36,579 nucleotides of DNA, from the NCBI GenBank assembly GCA_018662825.1, contig JABJFI010000015.1, positions 1 through 36,579 on the forward strand. The letters are read 5' to 3'. Position 1 is the first letter of the stretch. Each line of letters starts with the position of its first letter. The notes under the pieces were generated by a model. That model saw only the letters and a list, made by a program, of their open reading frames with translations. It was not told where the DNA came from and searched no databases. A program made the translations under genes and the position numbers. The stretch is from Methanobacteriota archaeon. Its GTDB lineage: Archaea; Thermoplasmatota; Poseidoniia; Poseidoniales; Poseidoniaceae. Below, in pieces: positions 1 through 9,300 of this stretch.

Positions 1-2
1 AA

Positions 3-314
3 GGTGGACGTTTTGAAAGAAATGACCGTCGTCAAGATAACCGCAATGGCGGAGATTGGGATTGTCCAAAATGTCAAAATTCAAACTTTGCTTTCCGAAC
101 TGAATGTAACCGATGTGGCGAAGCACGTGGTGCTGGTGGTGACCGAGGCCCTCGAAGAGATGACCGAAGAGGTGGAGACCGCGGATACCAAAGCCGGGAC
201 CGCCAAGGTGGGCGTTTTGAAAGAAATGACCGTCGTCAAGATAACCGTAATGGCGGAGATTGGGATTGTCCAAAATGTCGAAATTCAAACTTTGCTTTCC
301 GAACTGAATGTAAT
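3..314 (+). repeat. Long near-identical direct repeat (108 bp, period 204 bp) in the zinc-finger gene
   Basis: Bases 3-110 recur at 207-314 with only four differences in 108 bases. Three of the four are synonymous in the zinc-finger frame and one changes Gln to Arg. The period of 204 keeps the frame. It duplicates a whole finger plus its Arg-rich lead-in. Confidence 0.9.
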
Positions 315-839
315 CAATGTGGACTCCCTCGAGGTCGTGGAAACGATAGACGTGGTGGAAACGACCGACGTGGTGGAAACGACCGACGTGGTGGAGAAGT
401 TTACAACGATAACGACTGGGATTGTCCTCAATGTAGCAACTCAAATTTTGCCTTCCGACAAGAATGCAACCGATGTGGAGCTCCTCGCTCCGGTGGCGGA
501 GGCGGCGGACGTGGCCCTCGAAGAGAAAGTGGTGGAAGACCTCCTCGTCGTGATGACCGCTCTCGTGCTCCAAGAACTGAAGATGGTGGAAGACCTCCTC
601 GTCGTGATGACCGCTCTCGTGCTCCAAGAACTGAAGATGGTGGAAGACCTCCTCGTCGTGATGGTCGAGACCGCAGAGATGAAAGAGGATATCAGAATCA
701 AGGATCTTATGGTCAAGACAGACCACCAGAACGTAAATCAAGAGAACCTCGAACCTTTAGAAAATCACGTGGAAACGGCCCTGGACATGCACATAACCGC
801 CCACCAAAACCTATATTCAAACCTGACCGAGAGGATTAG
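3..839 (+). CDS. RanBP2-type zinc-finger, Arg/Gly-rich protein (5' truncated)
   Basis: This is the 3' part of a gene that enters from before the window; I see no start codon. It gives about 278 residues in the frame beginning at base 3. Three zinc fingers follow the pattern DWDCPxC-NSNFAFR-x-ECNxCG, with Cys pairs spaced as in RanBP2/NZF fingers (W-x-C-x2-C-x10-C-x2-C), at about codons 19-42, 87-110 and 140-163. They are separated by RGG/RGND linkers and followed by an Arg/Pro/Gly-rich tail with a repeated block (GGRPPRRDDRSRAPRTED). RanBP2 fingers in other proteins bind single-stranded RNA or ubiquitin; with RGG linkers, RNA binding is the likelier role, by inference. The stop lies 11 bases before the next ATG, so it is probably co-transcribed with the TPR protein. 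The +1 frame (4-846) is also open, but it lacks these motifs and is a by-product of in-frame repeats. Confidence 0.85.
   Translation, partial: GGRFERNDRRQDNRNGGDWDCPKCQNSNFAFRTECNRCGEARGAGGDRGPRRDDRRGGDRGYQSRDRQGGRFERNDRRQDNRNGGDWDCPKCRNSNFAFRTECNQCGLPRGRGNDRRGGNDRRGGNDRRGGEVYNDNDWDCPQCSNSNFAFRQECNRCGAPRSGGGGGGRGPRRESGGRPPRRDDRSRAPRTEDGGRPPRRDDRSRAPRTEDGGRPPRRDGRDRRDERGYQNQGSYGQDRPPERKSREPRTFRKSRGNGPGHAHNRPPKPIFKPDRED
531..662 (+). repeat. Perfect 54-bp tandem repeat, about 2.4 copies
   Basis: Units at 531-584 and 585-638 are identical base for base, and a third partial unit runs 639-662. Each unit encodes the 18-residue block GGRPPRRDDRSRAPRTED. Because 54 is a multiple of three, copy number can change without breaking the frame. 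Confidence 0.93.
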
Positions 840-850
840 AGGGTGAAAAC

Positions 851-1885
851 ATGGGTGCTGAACATCACTATCTTAACTCTGTAGAAGCCTACGACGAAGG
901 TGATTTAGAAACCGCCTATGAACAAGCATACAAGGCAGTTCAAATCGACCCTGAACATATTGATGCATGGCAGTTATGCGCTGAAACCTCTCTTCCCCAA
1001 AAAGGTGAAAAACCATCACTGATACAAGCTGCAAAATCATTGGCAGCAGTTAGGAAAATCATTGCTATTGACCCAAATCGGACTGCTATGTGGATGCTTG
1101 GTGGACGTCTGTTAAGCGATGAATTAGGATTGCTCAGTGAAGGATTGCAATGGTGGCAAGACCTGCGCCACCACTTGCCTGATGAAGTAACTCCATTGGT
1201 TGAACAAGCATCCCTACTAGCCGACATGGGTCATTATCTTGAAGCAAAATACCGCTTGGATACGATTATCGAAGAGAATTTAGATGGTGGACCGAGTCAA
1301 ATGGCAAAAATTCATCAATTACGAAGTCAAGTTAGTGCTGCAGCAAATCTTCAATCCTCTGAACATTTCAAACCATGGGAAAAACACCACAACGGATGGG
1401 GGGCCATTGAACTCAAAATGGGGAAGGGACCAGTATCTGAAAGTTTTCTGTTCCTCATCACCACAGTCCCTGTGTTGATGGTCGTCGTTTATTTCTCAAA
1501 CCAAATCGCTGGACAAGGCTGGGGTGCATTTTGTTTAACAAGCATAGTTATTTTTGCTACCGTATTATTTGGAATGCGAACTGCAAAGCGTATGTTCCAC
1601 AACATCAATCGACCTGCATTCAATTTATTGCGAGCTATGAATTTCGAGGCAAATACTGGTTATTCAATCATTCATTCAGAAATTCGTACATCTCCACTAT
1701 ACATGTTCATCATGCAAAGAAAACCAAAAGCATGGCAAGAACGAATGCTTAAGATTATTGAATCGGATACGCCACTTCCTATGAACTGGAAACCAAGTTT
1801 CCCTGACTTTGATTCGCACTTGGATGAAATTGGCTACATCGAAGAAGGCGACGAAGAGAGTTTTGAGCCCTTCGAAGAAGAGTGA
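851..1885 (+). CDS. TPR-repeat protein with two membrane segments
   Basis: A 344-residue protein. The N-terminal half has TPR-like helical repeats: residues 10-40 have the A-x-D-x-G-DLETAYEQAYKAVQIDP pattern, and similar units lie near 60-85 and 113-140. Two hydrophobic stretches follow at about 198-216 and 224-242, then a basic region and a strongly acidic C-terminus (EEGDEESFEPFEEE). No signal peptide is seen, so the TPR part is probably cytoplasmic with a hairpin in the membrane. The start at 851 has AGGGTG upstream and lies directly after the zinc-finger gene. I do not recognise a specific family; a scaffold or protein-interaction role is only suggested by the TPRs. Confidence 0.8.
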   Translation: MGAEHHYLNSVEAYDEGDLETAYEQAYKAVQIDPEHIDAWQLCAETSLPQKGEKPSLIQAAKSLAAVRKIIAIDPNRTAMWMLGGRLLSDELGLLSEGLQWWQDLRHHLPDEVTPLVEQASLLADMGHYLEAKYRLDTIIEENLDGGPSQMAKIHQLRSQVSAAANLQSSEHFKPWEKHHNGWGAIELKMGKGPVSESFLFLITTVPVLMVVVYFSNQIAGQGWGAFCLTSIVIFATVLFGMRTAKRMFHNINRPAFNLLRAMNFEANTGYSIIHSEIRTSPLYMFIMQRKPKAWQERMLKIIESDTPLPMNWKPSFPDFDSHLDEIGYIEEGDEESFEPFEEE

Positions 1886-1956
1886 ACTGCTAGGCTTTCT
1901 TGCTTTCAATTTACAACTGACAAAGGAATCATCATGCCTTTCAGGGCACAATAACT

Positions 1957-1979
1957 TAGAATATACTCATCATGGTATA
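1957..1979 (+). repeat. Left copy of 23-bp direct repeat bounding the 2045-3271 gene
   Basis: Twenty-two of 23 bases match 3269-3291. The repeat contains a small inverted repeat, TATAC-8 nt-GTATA. It lies in the 158-base gap between the TPR gene and the next gene, where a promoter is also expected; an AT-rich TAATATC at about 2016 lies roughly 25 bases before the next ATG. Confidence 0.85.
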
Positions 1980-2044
1980 CTCTTGTTCTATTTCAACTAT
2001 CTATACCCAGTTAGGATAATATCAAATAGGTTCTACGGCTAATC

Positions 2045-3271
2045 ATGGGCAGTAACCGTAATCTTGTAATTGCTCGTATTCAAAAGGCATATCAAGAGTG
2101 TTTGAAATTTTCCTCTGAACACCCAGACATTGCTGTTAATCGTTGCCGAAAGATCCTTGAAATGATGTTGATTCAAAATCATCGCGAAAAACAAGGGGAA
2201 CCCGATTCTAAAGCAATGCATAGTGTTGATAAATTAGTTGATATTGGGCAAAAATTGGGAATAATATCTCCCCTTCAAGGGCTCAATATGCGAGTAATCC
2301 AAACATTTGGTAATTTTGGCTCACACTTCCAAGATGGAGCAGAAGATGAACTTTGTTTTGAAGAAATACAACCTTGTATAATTGCAACGGAGACTTTGAT
2401 AAAATGGTTTGTTCCAGACATTGACATGAATGTGTTTTCCGGTAAAGAAGAACCTCCAAGAATTCAAACAGAAGTAATGGAAATCGAACAAGAAGATAAT
2501 GGCAGAACTACTATTCGAAGCCTAATCCACCAGTTAGCCAAAGATCGATTAACTGAAAACGGTGAAACAATCAGGCTCAGAGAAATTTCCAAATGGTTTG
2601 AAAAGCACCACCCCCGATATTCACGTAGTGCTGTGGAAACTCATGTTGGAATGATGGCTACTAATGGTGAAACTCGATTAGCCCATCACCTAAAATCTGA
2701 TGGTTCAGATGAATTATTCTTCCGTGTAATGCCGGGCTTATATCGATTATATTTGCCAGGAATCGATCCTGAACCGATAATCGAATCAGAACAGCATTCT
2801 GGATGGGAGGACAAACTTGTGGTAGTCAATACTGCTACTAGTTTCGATGCAGTGCGCCAATCAAGAATGTACATGAGCCCAAATACTGGTGGGAATTACA
2901 AACTTCAACGTTCTAAATATCTAGGGATTTACAAGAACAAAAATGTGCCATATATTGCCGAAGTTATTGCCCGTGTCTCATTTCATAAGATTACTTCTAA
3001 TGGCTTTGTATGGTGGCGAAACGACCACAACATCGAGAAATCCGAATTAGTGAAATTAGCTAAGGATGAAATTGAACGGAGAATGGATTTTGATTATCCT
3101 GTTCAAGTAATTATTACCGAGGATTTTATTGAAACTAATTTCAAGAAGACTAGTCCACGCGGCATGATACAAAATAATCGCGTTTTTGATATTACTAATG
3201 TAAATGAACAAAATGTATCAGAACTTGCAACTATTCTAGAAAGTACGAGTTGGGAAAATATTAACGCATAG
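2045..3271 (+). CDS. Putative defence-type protein: DUF4145-like N-terminus plus winged-helix-like domain
   Basis: A 408-residue protein I cannot assign firmly. Residues 5-125 form a helical domain with CRKILEMML and RVIQTFGNFGSHF. This resembles the DUF4145/HsdR-associated helical domain, whose hallmark is an R-x2-GN-x2-H motif. Residues 155-237 resemble the helix-turn-helix module seen in restriction-type proteins, with 'HPRYSRSAVETHV' and ending 'FFRVMPGLYRLY'. Residues 260-408 are an unassigned alpha/beta region (YKLQRSKYLGIYKNKNVPYI, YPVQVIITEDF); I see no clear PD-(D/E)xK or HNH motif. Base composition is low in GC (60-base blocks from 2161, 3061 and 3121 hold 23, 19 and 21 G+C), below neighbouring genes (about 42%). 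The gene is bounded by direct repeats and the second copy overlaps its stop codon. A mobile or defence origin is inference. Confidence 0.6.
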   Translation: MGSNRNLVIARIQKAYQECLKFSSEHPDIAVNRCRKILEMMLIQNHREKQGEPDSKAMHSVDKLVDIGQKLGIISPLQGLNMRVIQTFGNFGSHFQDGAEDELCFEEIQPCIIATETLIKWFVPDIDMNVFSGKEEPPRIQTEVMEIEQEDNGRTTIRSLIHQLAKDRLTENGETIRLREISKWFEKHHPRYSRSAVETHVGMMATNGETRLAHHLKSDGSDELFFRVMPGLYRLYLPGIDPEPIIESEQHSGWEDKLVVVNTATSFDAVRQSRMYMSPNTGGNYKLQRSKYLGIYKNKNVPYIAEVIARVSFHKITSNGFVWWRNDHNIEKSELVKLAKDEIERRMDFDYPVQVIITEDFIETNFKKTSPRGMIQNNRVFDITNVNEQNVSELATILESTSWENINA

Positions 3272-3291
3272 AATATACTCATCACGGTATA
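3269..3291 (+). repeat. Right copy of 23-bp direct repeat
   Basis: Matches 1957-1979 with one mismatch (C for T) and begins at the TAG stop codon of the 2045-3271 gene. No + strand gene starts nearby and the gene to the right is convergent, so this copy is not an obvious promoter. The remaining bases to 3379 hold no gene that I can see. Confidence 0.85.
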
Positions 3292-3379
3292 AGTAAATGG
3301 ATATGTGACAATCAATCTGCTTATTCTCTACCTTGCTTACGCTCAACTCTTCATGAGTTCAAAACCGAAGTTCTGAAGG

Positions 3380-6300
3380 TCATTGTTGGCTTTGAGCATA
3401 CTGTAACGCATACTGCTGAGCATAGGTTGCGGCAGTTTGAGGATCATATCCTTGTGCCGTAAATTGCTGATAGTATTGCTGGTAGACCGCATCATCCATG
3501 ACTGGAGCCGCTGCTGCTGCAGCTGGTACTGCTGCTGCTGCTTGAGCAGCATATTGCTGAGCATAAGCACGAGCCGTTTCTTCAGGGTAACCTTGAGCGA
3601 TAAGTTGCTGGACATATTGTTCAGTTTGGTCAACTACGCCGCCAAAGCCAGTTTCACCAACTGAGAAGTCTTTGGTATCATCTCCAGAATCACTACGCAT
3701 GAAGACGAGTGTCAATATTACTACAATCACAAGCGCTAAACCGATGAGGCCAGGAACAAGTAATCCGTCAAGAGAACCTTTGGTTTCATCGCCGCCATTC
3801 TCGGTTTGAGGAGCGGTCCAATTACCGTCTTTGAAGGTCCATGCACCAGACCATTGACAATTGCCATCAGCATCGAGAACGAATTCTCCGCCTGCTGCTT
3901 CAGCTTCAAGATCGGCTTCAAGTCCCTGACATGCAGGCAAGGAAATTTCGAGTAATTCATAGGTAATGAAGCGTTCATTCGGTGCTTCACCTTCGTAAAT
4001 CTTAACGTAAATTAACTGACTAAGTGATTTGTTCGAATACATACCTTCAAGCGACAAAGTAAGAGCAAAAGTATCTAAATCTCCAAGAGGTTTAGATTTC
4101 TTCCAAAGTCCATCTTGGTCATATCCGAACTTATCAAACGCACTTGCATTGAAACTATCCATCATAAAAGAAACTTCGACGAAGATGTCTTTTTGATTTT
4201 CTTCGGCACCAGAAAGAACTTCACCAGAGATGGTAATGGTATCAGAATCAATTCTACAACTTTCTGGATCTGGACAAATACCATCGAAGGTATTATCAAT
4301 ATCAACATCTGGTTCTTGGTCACCAAAGCCATCTGGAACAACTTCGAAATACATACGATGCTTTTCAGAGAACTTATCGGCACCATCGTAAACAACTAAT
4401 TCAATTCGGATTTGCGTGGTTGAAGCCCCTGATGTATCAGCAGTTTGGTTACGGAATGTGTAGGCAAACAATCCATCACTTGCTGCAGTTTGTGTAAAAG
4501 AGTGGCCTTCGATATCGAAATCTTCATCATCGTATGGTGCGTCGAAAAGAACCTTCCATTCGTAACGCTCAATACCATTTCCTTCAAGTGCATCTTCGTC
4601 AGAAGAGTTGCTAGCATCCAAGTAAATAGTGACTTCACCGCTTGCATCGAGGATAATTCTGTGAACATCCCATTCTTTCGATTGAATAGTGTTCGTTCCA
4701 ATGAATTCAACTTGATCCATGTATTCTTGACGCATATCGATTTGAGCATCAGCAGTTGGTCGTGCTTCATCTGCAAAGACATCGTTGGTTTCAACGGTTA
4801 CTGTAATCACTCGTGAGTGGCCAGCAGCATCGTGAAGATGCAAGGTGACATCCCACTGTTCACCTTGTGCGCAACCTGTAGCAGAAGCAAGGTCAATCTT
4901 ACAGAACGTCATGACTGGGGAGGTATCACTTGTGTGATCTGTTCCAGTAGCCATTGCAGCATTGTCCCAAGATGTTGGTCCATCAATAATCCAATCAGTC
5001 TCCAATGTTTCAGTGGTATCTGTAATGTATGAGAATGTCAATTCTGCATCACTCTTGATGTAATGCTTTTGATATCCGCCGGTGCTCGGGTCATTGCCTG
5101 GTATAACATCGTTAATCTTCAGATTTAATCCATTGCCGAGAATACCAAATCCTGCTGGATAAGGTGTCACTTGATAATTGAGCAGATTTCCGAGTAGAGG
5201 CAATGTTGTGCTGTCCGCTCGTTCTGAGTGCGTTGCAATGTCAATGGTCGAAATAATCATTCCACCAGATTGGTAACTACAGACACCAAGGATTGTATCC
5301 ATTTGATCTGCTTGAGTTCCATCTTTACGAATAATTCGTTGGAATGTTCCGTCCTTCTTCGATTCACTGAATCCACCACAACGTTCTGGAACATTGTTCG
5401 CACTTTGTGAATTGGTTCGCAAAATGGCTGTAGCAACAGTCGATGAAGCATCAAATCCTTGGAATGCGGCCAAATCTACATTTTCCATAAGTGGGTGATA
5501 TGGGTCAGCAAAGTCGGTTTCTGAATAGGAGATTTCTTCTCCGAGGTTTTTACTTGCAATATTCAATCCAAACGGTAGACGGCCTGAGAGTCCTTGGCCT
5601 ACTCCATAGATTTGGCTTCCTTGAGGTCCAAGGTGGGCTTGAACGGTTCCACCGGCAAACATGAATCCTTCCAAAGTGTTACGGTTTGCTGTCGAACCCA
5701 ACTTTTGGTAATATCCTCGCCCTCCATTTTCAATATCTTTCGCAGCAATATCGGTTTGCCATGGGAGAACAATCTTGTCGTAATGTGTAAACCATCCACT
5801 CAAGAAGTATGTGTCCCAATCATTGATGTCGAATTGCGTATATGTCATTCCGAGAATATTGAGGTCCTCCTTAATTGCAGAAGTTCGAGGTGAGGTATCC
5901 GAAAGGATAGCTACGTTGATTGTTTCAGCAAAGGTTGCATGGAAGTAACGAAGGTTTCCAGATGGATTGCCATTAGAAAGTTCAGCATCAAAACTGATAT
6001 TGTATTCGTGACCATCAAGCCAACCATTCCACGGAGTGAAGGTGACATCAATCATTTGATGAGAATCCAAACTTTGAGCAGGTCCTGCGGTCGTTGTGTG
6101 GGCCTGTGAACCTGTAGTCATGTCGTAGATGTTCATGTTGAACACATAATCGCCTGCAAGGACACCGTTGGTTGCTTTCACAGTCCAATCGTGGGCTAAT
6201 GCACTGTCAATTGGCATTACGCACTCCAAGGTTTGGTCATTCAAACAATTAAGCGTATTTGGTTTTCCAAGAGTGATGTCAACAGATTCAACATTGAAAA

Positions 6301-9300
6301 TTACTGTCTCTCTGTTATTGGAAATAGACAATTCGTTATCGTTGAACCACGGCGTACCCACGGTTGTATTATCGAAGATTGTTTCAACATCGATCTTGTA
6401 AACGCCAGCAAAGAATTCATGGCTTGCGATGAGGTCGGTTGAAGATTGGTCTGCATCTACATTGGTTCGAGAGATGGTGTATGAATTGTCTTCGATGAAT
6501 GTAAATTCCTGAAGAGTAATGTTGTTGAATGCAACACCCTTGAAACCGTCATTAATACCATTTCGGCCATCGTCATCAGATTGGAATTCAAAGTTGATAT
6601 CAACGGTTGAGCCAGCGAGTGATGTGCATTCAAAGTCCCAATCACGAGAGTCTGCCGACGAAGTGTTGAGAGAATATAGGTGAGTTAAATCGATACTCGT
6701 GGTAGCAACAAGGTCGTTGGTGTTGAAGAAGACGTTGTAGTTTCCAGCAGAGCCATCAGTTGATGCGTCGTCTCCAATGTATGAAATCTCAGCGAAATCG
6801 ATTGGTTCTGATTCGTTGACTATGTTGTCTCCATTTTCATCACGTTGGCAAGTACCGTCTTCGTTGTAATCGTTCCATTGCCCCATTACAACGCTGCTGT
6901 AGGTTACACCGTCACGGAGAATGTCAAGAGTCATTGCTGCGTAATCGTTTACGTCAACAATACTTGAACCATCTGAATCGATGCCGTAGAAGGTATCTGC
7001 ATAGTATTCGAAGTTTAGTGATACGAAATCACCGCTCATCGAAGTCAAATCAACATCTGGTATGGTCAGAGTCTCATTTGCCCAAGCATCGCCATAGCCG
7101 TTTGAACCCGTGTCACAAGGATGACCGAACCAATAGGCGTAGTTATTGAAAATCTTGTCTTGACAAGCGTTTTCATTGTAAACTGCACCTTGTGGGTTTT
7201 GGCTTTCTTCATATCGGTAACCGTTCGCACCACCTTCGAATGTTTCTTCACATAACGCACTTGGAGTGCCACAGTAAATGTCAGACGGAGTAGCAGAGAA
7301 AACAGTTGCTTCGATGTCAAAGTCTACAGCGGTGTTACCCCAGTTATTGGTAACTACTTCAATGTCAAAGACACCTTCCGCATACAATCCACCAGGATTG
7401 AAATATTCAAGGCTCTCAACCATTGGGTCGTATAGATTGAAAGGAGTAATGTATCCTACAATTTCGTCGTTTTGAGATTGCTCATCCCAAGAATTACCGG
7501 AGAGAGTTGCAGAAATACGATAGGTCGTATCGTTAAGCATATCAGCAGTAATCGATGTAGTGTATTCTTGGCCTGGGCCAAGGTTGTTCAGAGGAACATT
7601 GGCTTGCTGAACCTGTGGATTCGGTTGGAAAGCGGTTGTCTGCTTCCAAATACTCAAATTATCAACAGCATATCCATCACGTCCAGACCATCGACTTTCG
7701 TTGTCATCAGAGATAGAACCATCAAAACCTGTTCGAAGACGGAAACGAATATCGACAGTTTCTCCAGCCCATGGGCTGAGGTCAAATGCTCCAACGCCTT
7801 CTTCAGTGAAATTATTCCAACCATAGTAAGTTCCAAAAGAGTATACTCCGTAGTAATAGATTCCTTCAGGAGCACCACCAATCGATTGTTTATACATGCG
7901 GTCCAAGTCAAATCCACCCCACATAGATTCACCAGATGCACATGCACCTGCGATTTGAGCGCTTTGAGGACAGGATATAGTAGACCATCCGGTTTCAACA
8001 CTACCAACTTCAATCATTGCGATATCGTCCCAGACATCTCCTGCAAGGTAGTTTCCAGTAGAATCCAAACTTCCCAAAACACCATGTCCCAAATGCTGGA
8101 ACACTTCAAGACTCATGAAAGCTCGGTCAGAACCTGTTAAATCAACATCTTCCAATACCATAGCATCGTCCCAGTTTCGGCCGTATCCAGACCATGAATC
8201 GCCAGAGGAATTAGTTTTGTATTGCCCTGCCCACATGAAATCAGTTGGGTTATTGTAATTGGCTGAAACGTTTGGAGCATTGTTACCATCGCTAGCACCT
8301 TGAGAGTGGTTGGTTTCTTCGTGCCAGAAGGTTGATTGGTCAATATATTCTTCATATGACCAAGTACATCCGCTACATGAAGCCTTATTCTCGGGAGAAT
8401 CCCAATCCATTTCATACACAGATGTATTAGTGGAGTTTGCTTGATCGACAACCTTCAACTCGACATCTAGGGTTGCCTGTTGTCCGTTGAGAACATCCAT
8501 TCCAGTATTGGTAACCGTGACATTGATATCACGAGTTCCTTCACCAACAATTCCATAGAATTTGTCGACGGGAGATATTTCAATTGAAGAGACTGACAAA
8601 TCTTTACTGTCCATCTCAATGACTGAGACTGTGTCGTATTGGCCTTGCCAGCCAAAATTATCTCTCCAACCGTTGAAACGCCAATTTGCGTGTCCGACAA
8701 CTAAATCGTTAGCAGAATTGCTTGTACCAGCGAGTTGACCTACATCAACAACATTCGGTCGGCGACCTGCTGCATATGACAATGGACTCAAATGACCGCC
8801 ATTACCATCTGAAAGGGTAACTTGAACAGTTGTTGGGAAATTGAGGTAGAACGAAGATGTCGAACCACCAGCTGAGTCAGTTGTGTTTTGCTGATATGCA
8901 ATGGTTGGGTTGATGAAGTCGGGTTCACCGTCTCCGTTCAGGTCGGTGACATGGATGCTCCACGAGATGTAAGGTCCGAAGTAGGCCTTTTGCGTGTTTC
9001 CGAAGGTGCCTTGTGCAGTCGCTTCCTTGAAGGAGACGTTCTCGAGGTTTGAGTCCATCATGGCGATGGTGTCGATGTAGCCGTTTCCGCCGATTTCGGC
9101 AATGGCAAAGTCATCGGAGAGTTCGACTCCGAACTGAATTACAGTGGGAGGGGCTGTAGCGATGTCAGAGGGGTATGAACCGGGTGCGGATGGGACGCCT
9201 GTGCAAGAGTATTCGATGATGGTGACGTTGTCCCCGTTGCCCGGGTTGGTGGTTTGACCCGTGGCGTAGTCAAGCCCTTCAGTACGGAGAAGGAAAATGT

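Noticed and set aside
4-846. A 280-codon open frame (Val/Glu/Thr-rich) overlapping the zinc-finger gene
   Set aside because: It is the +1 shadow of repeats whose units are multiples of three; the frame from base 3 has zinc fingers and RGG motifs, while this one has none.
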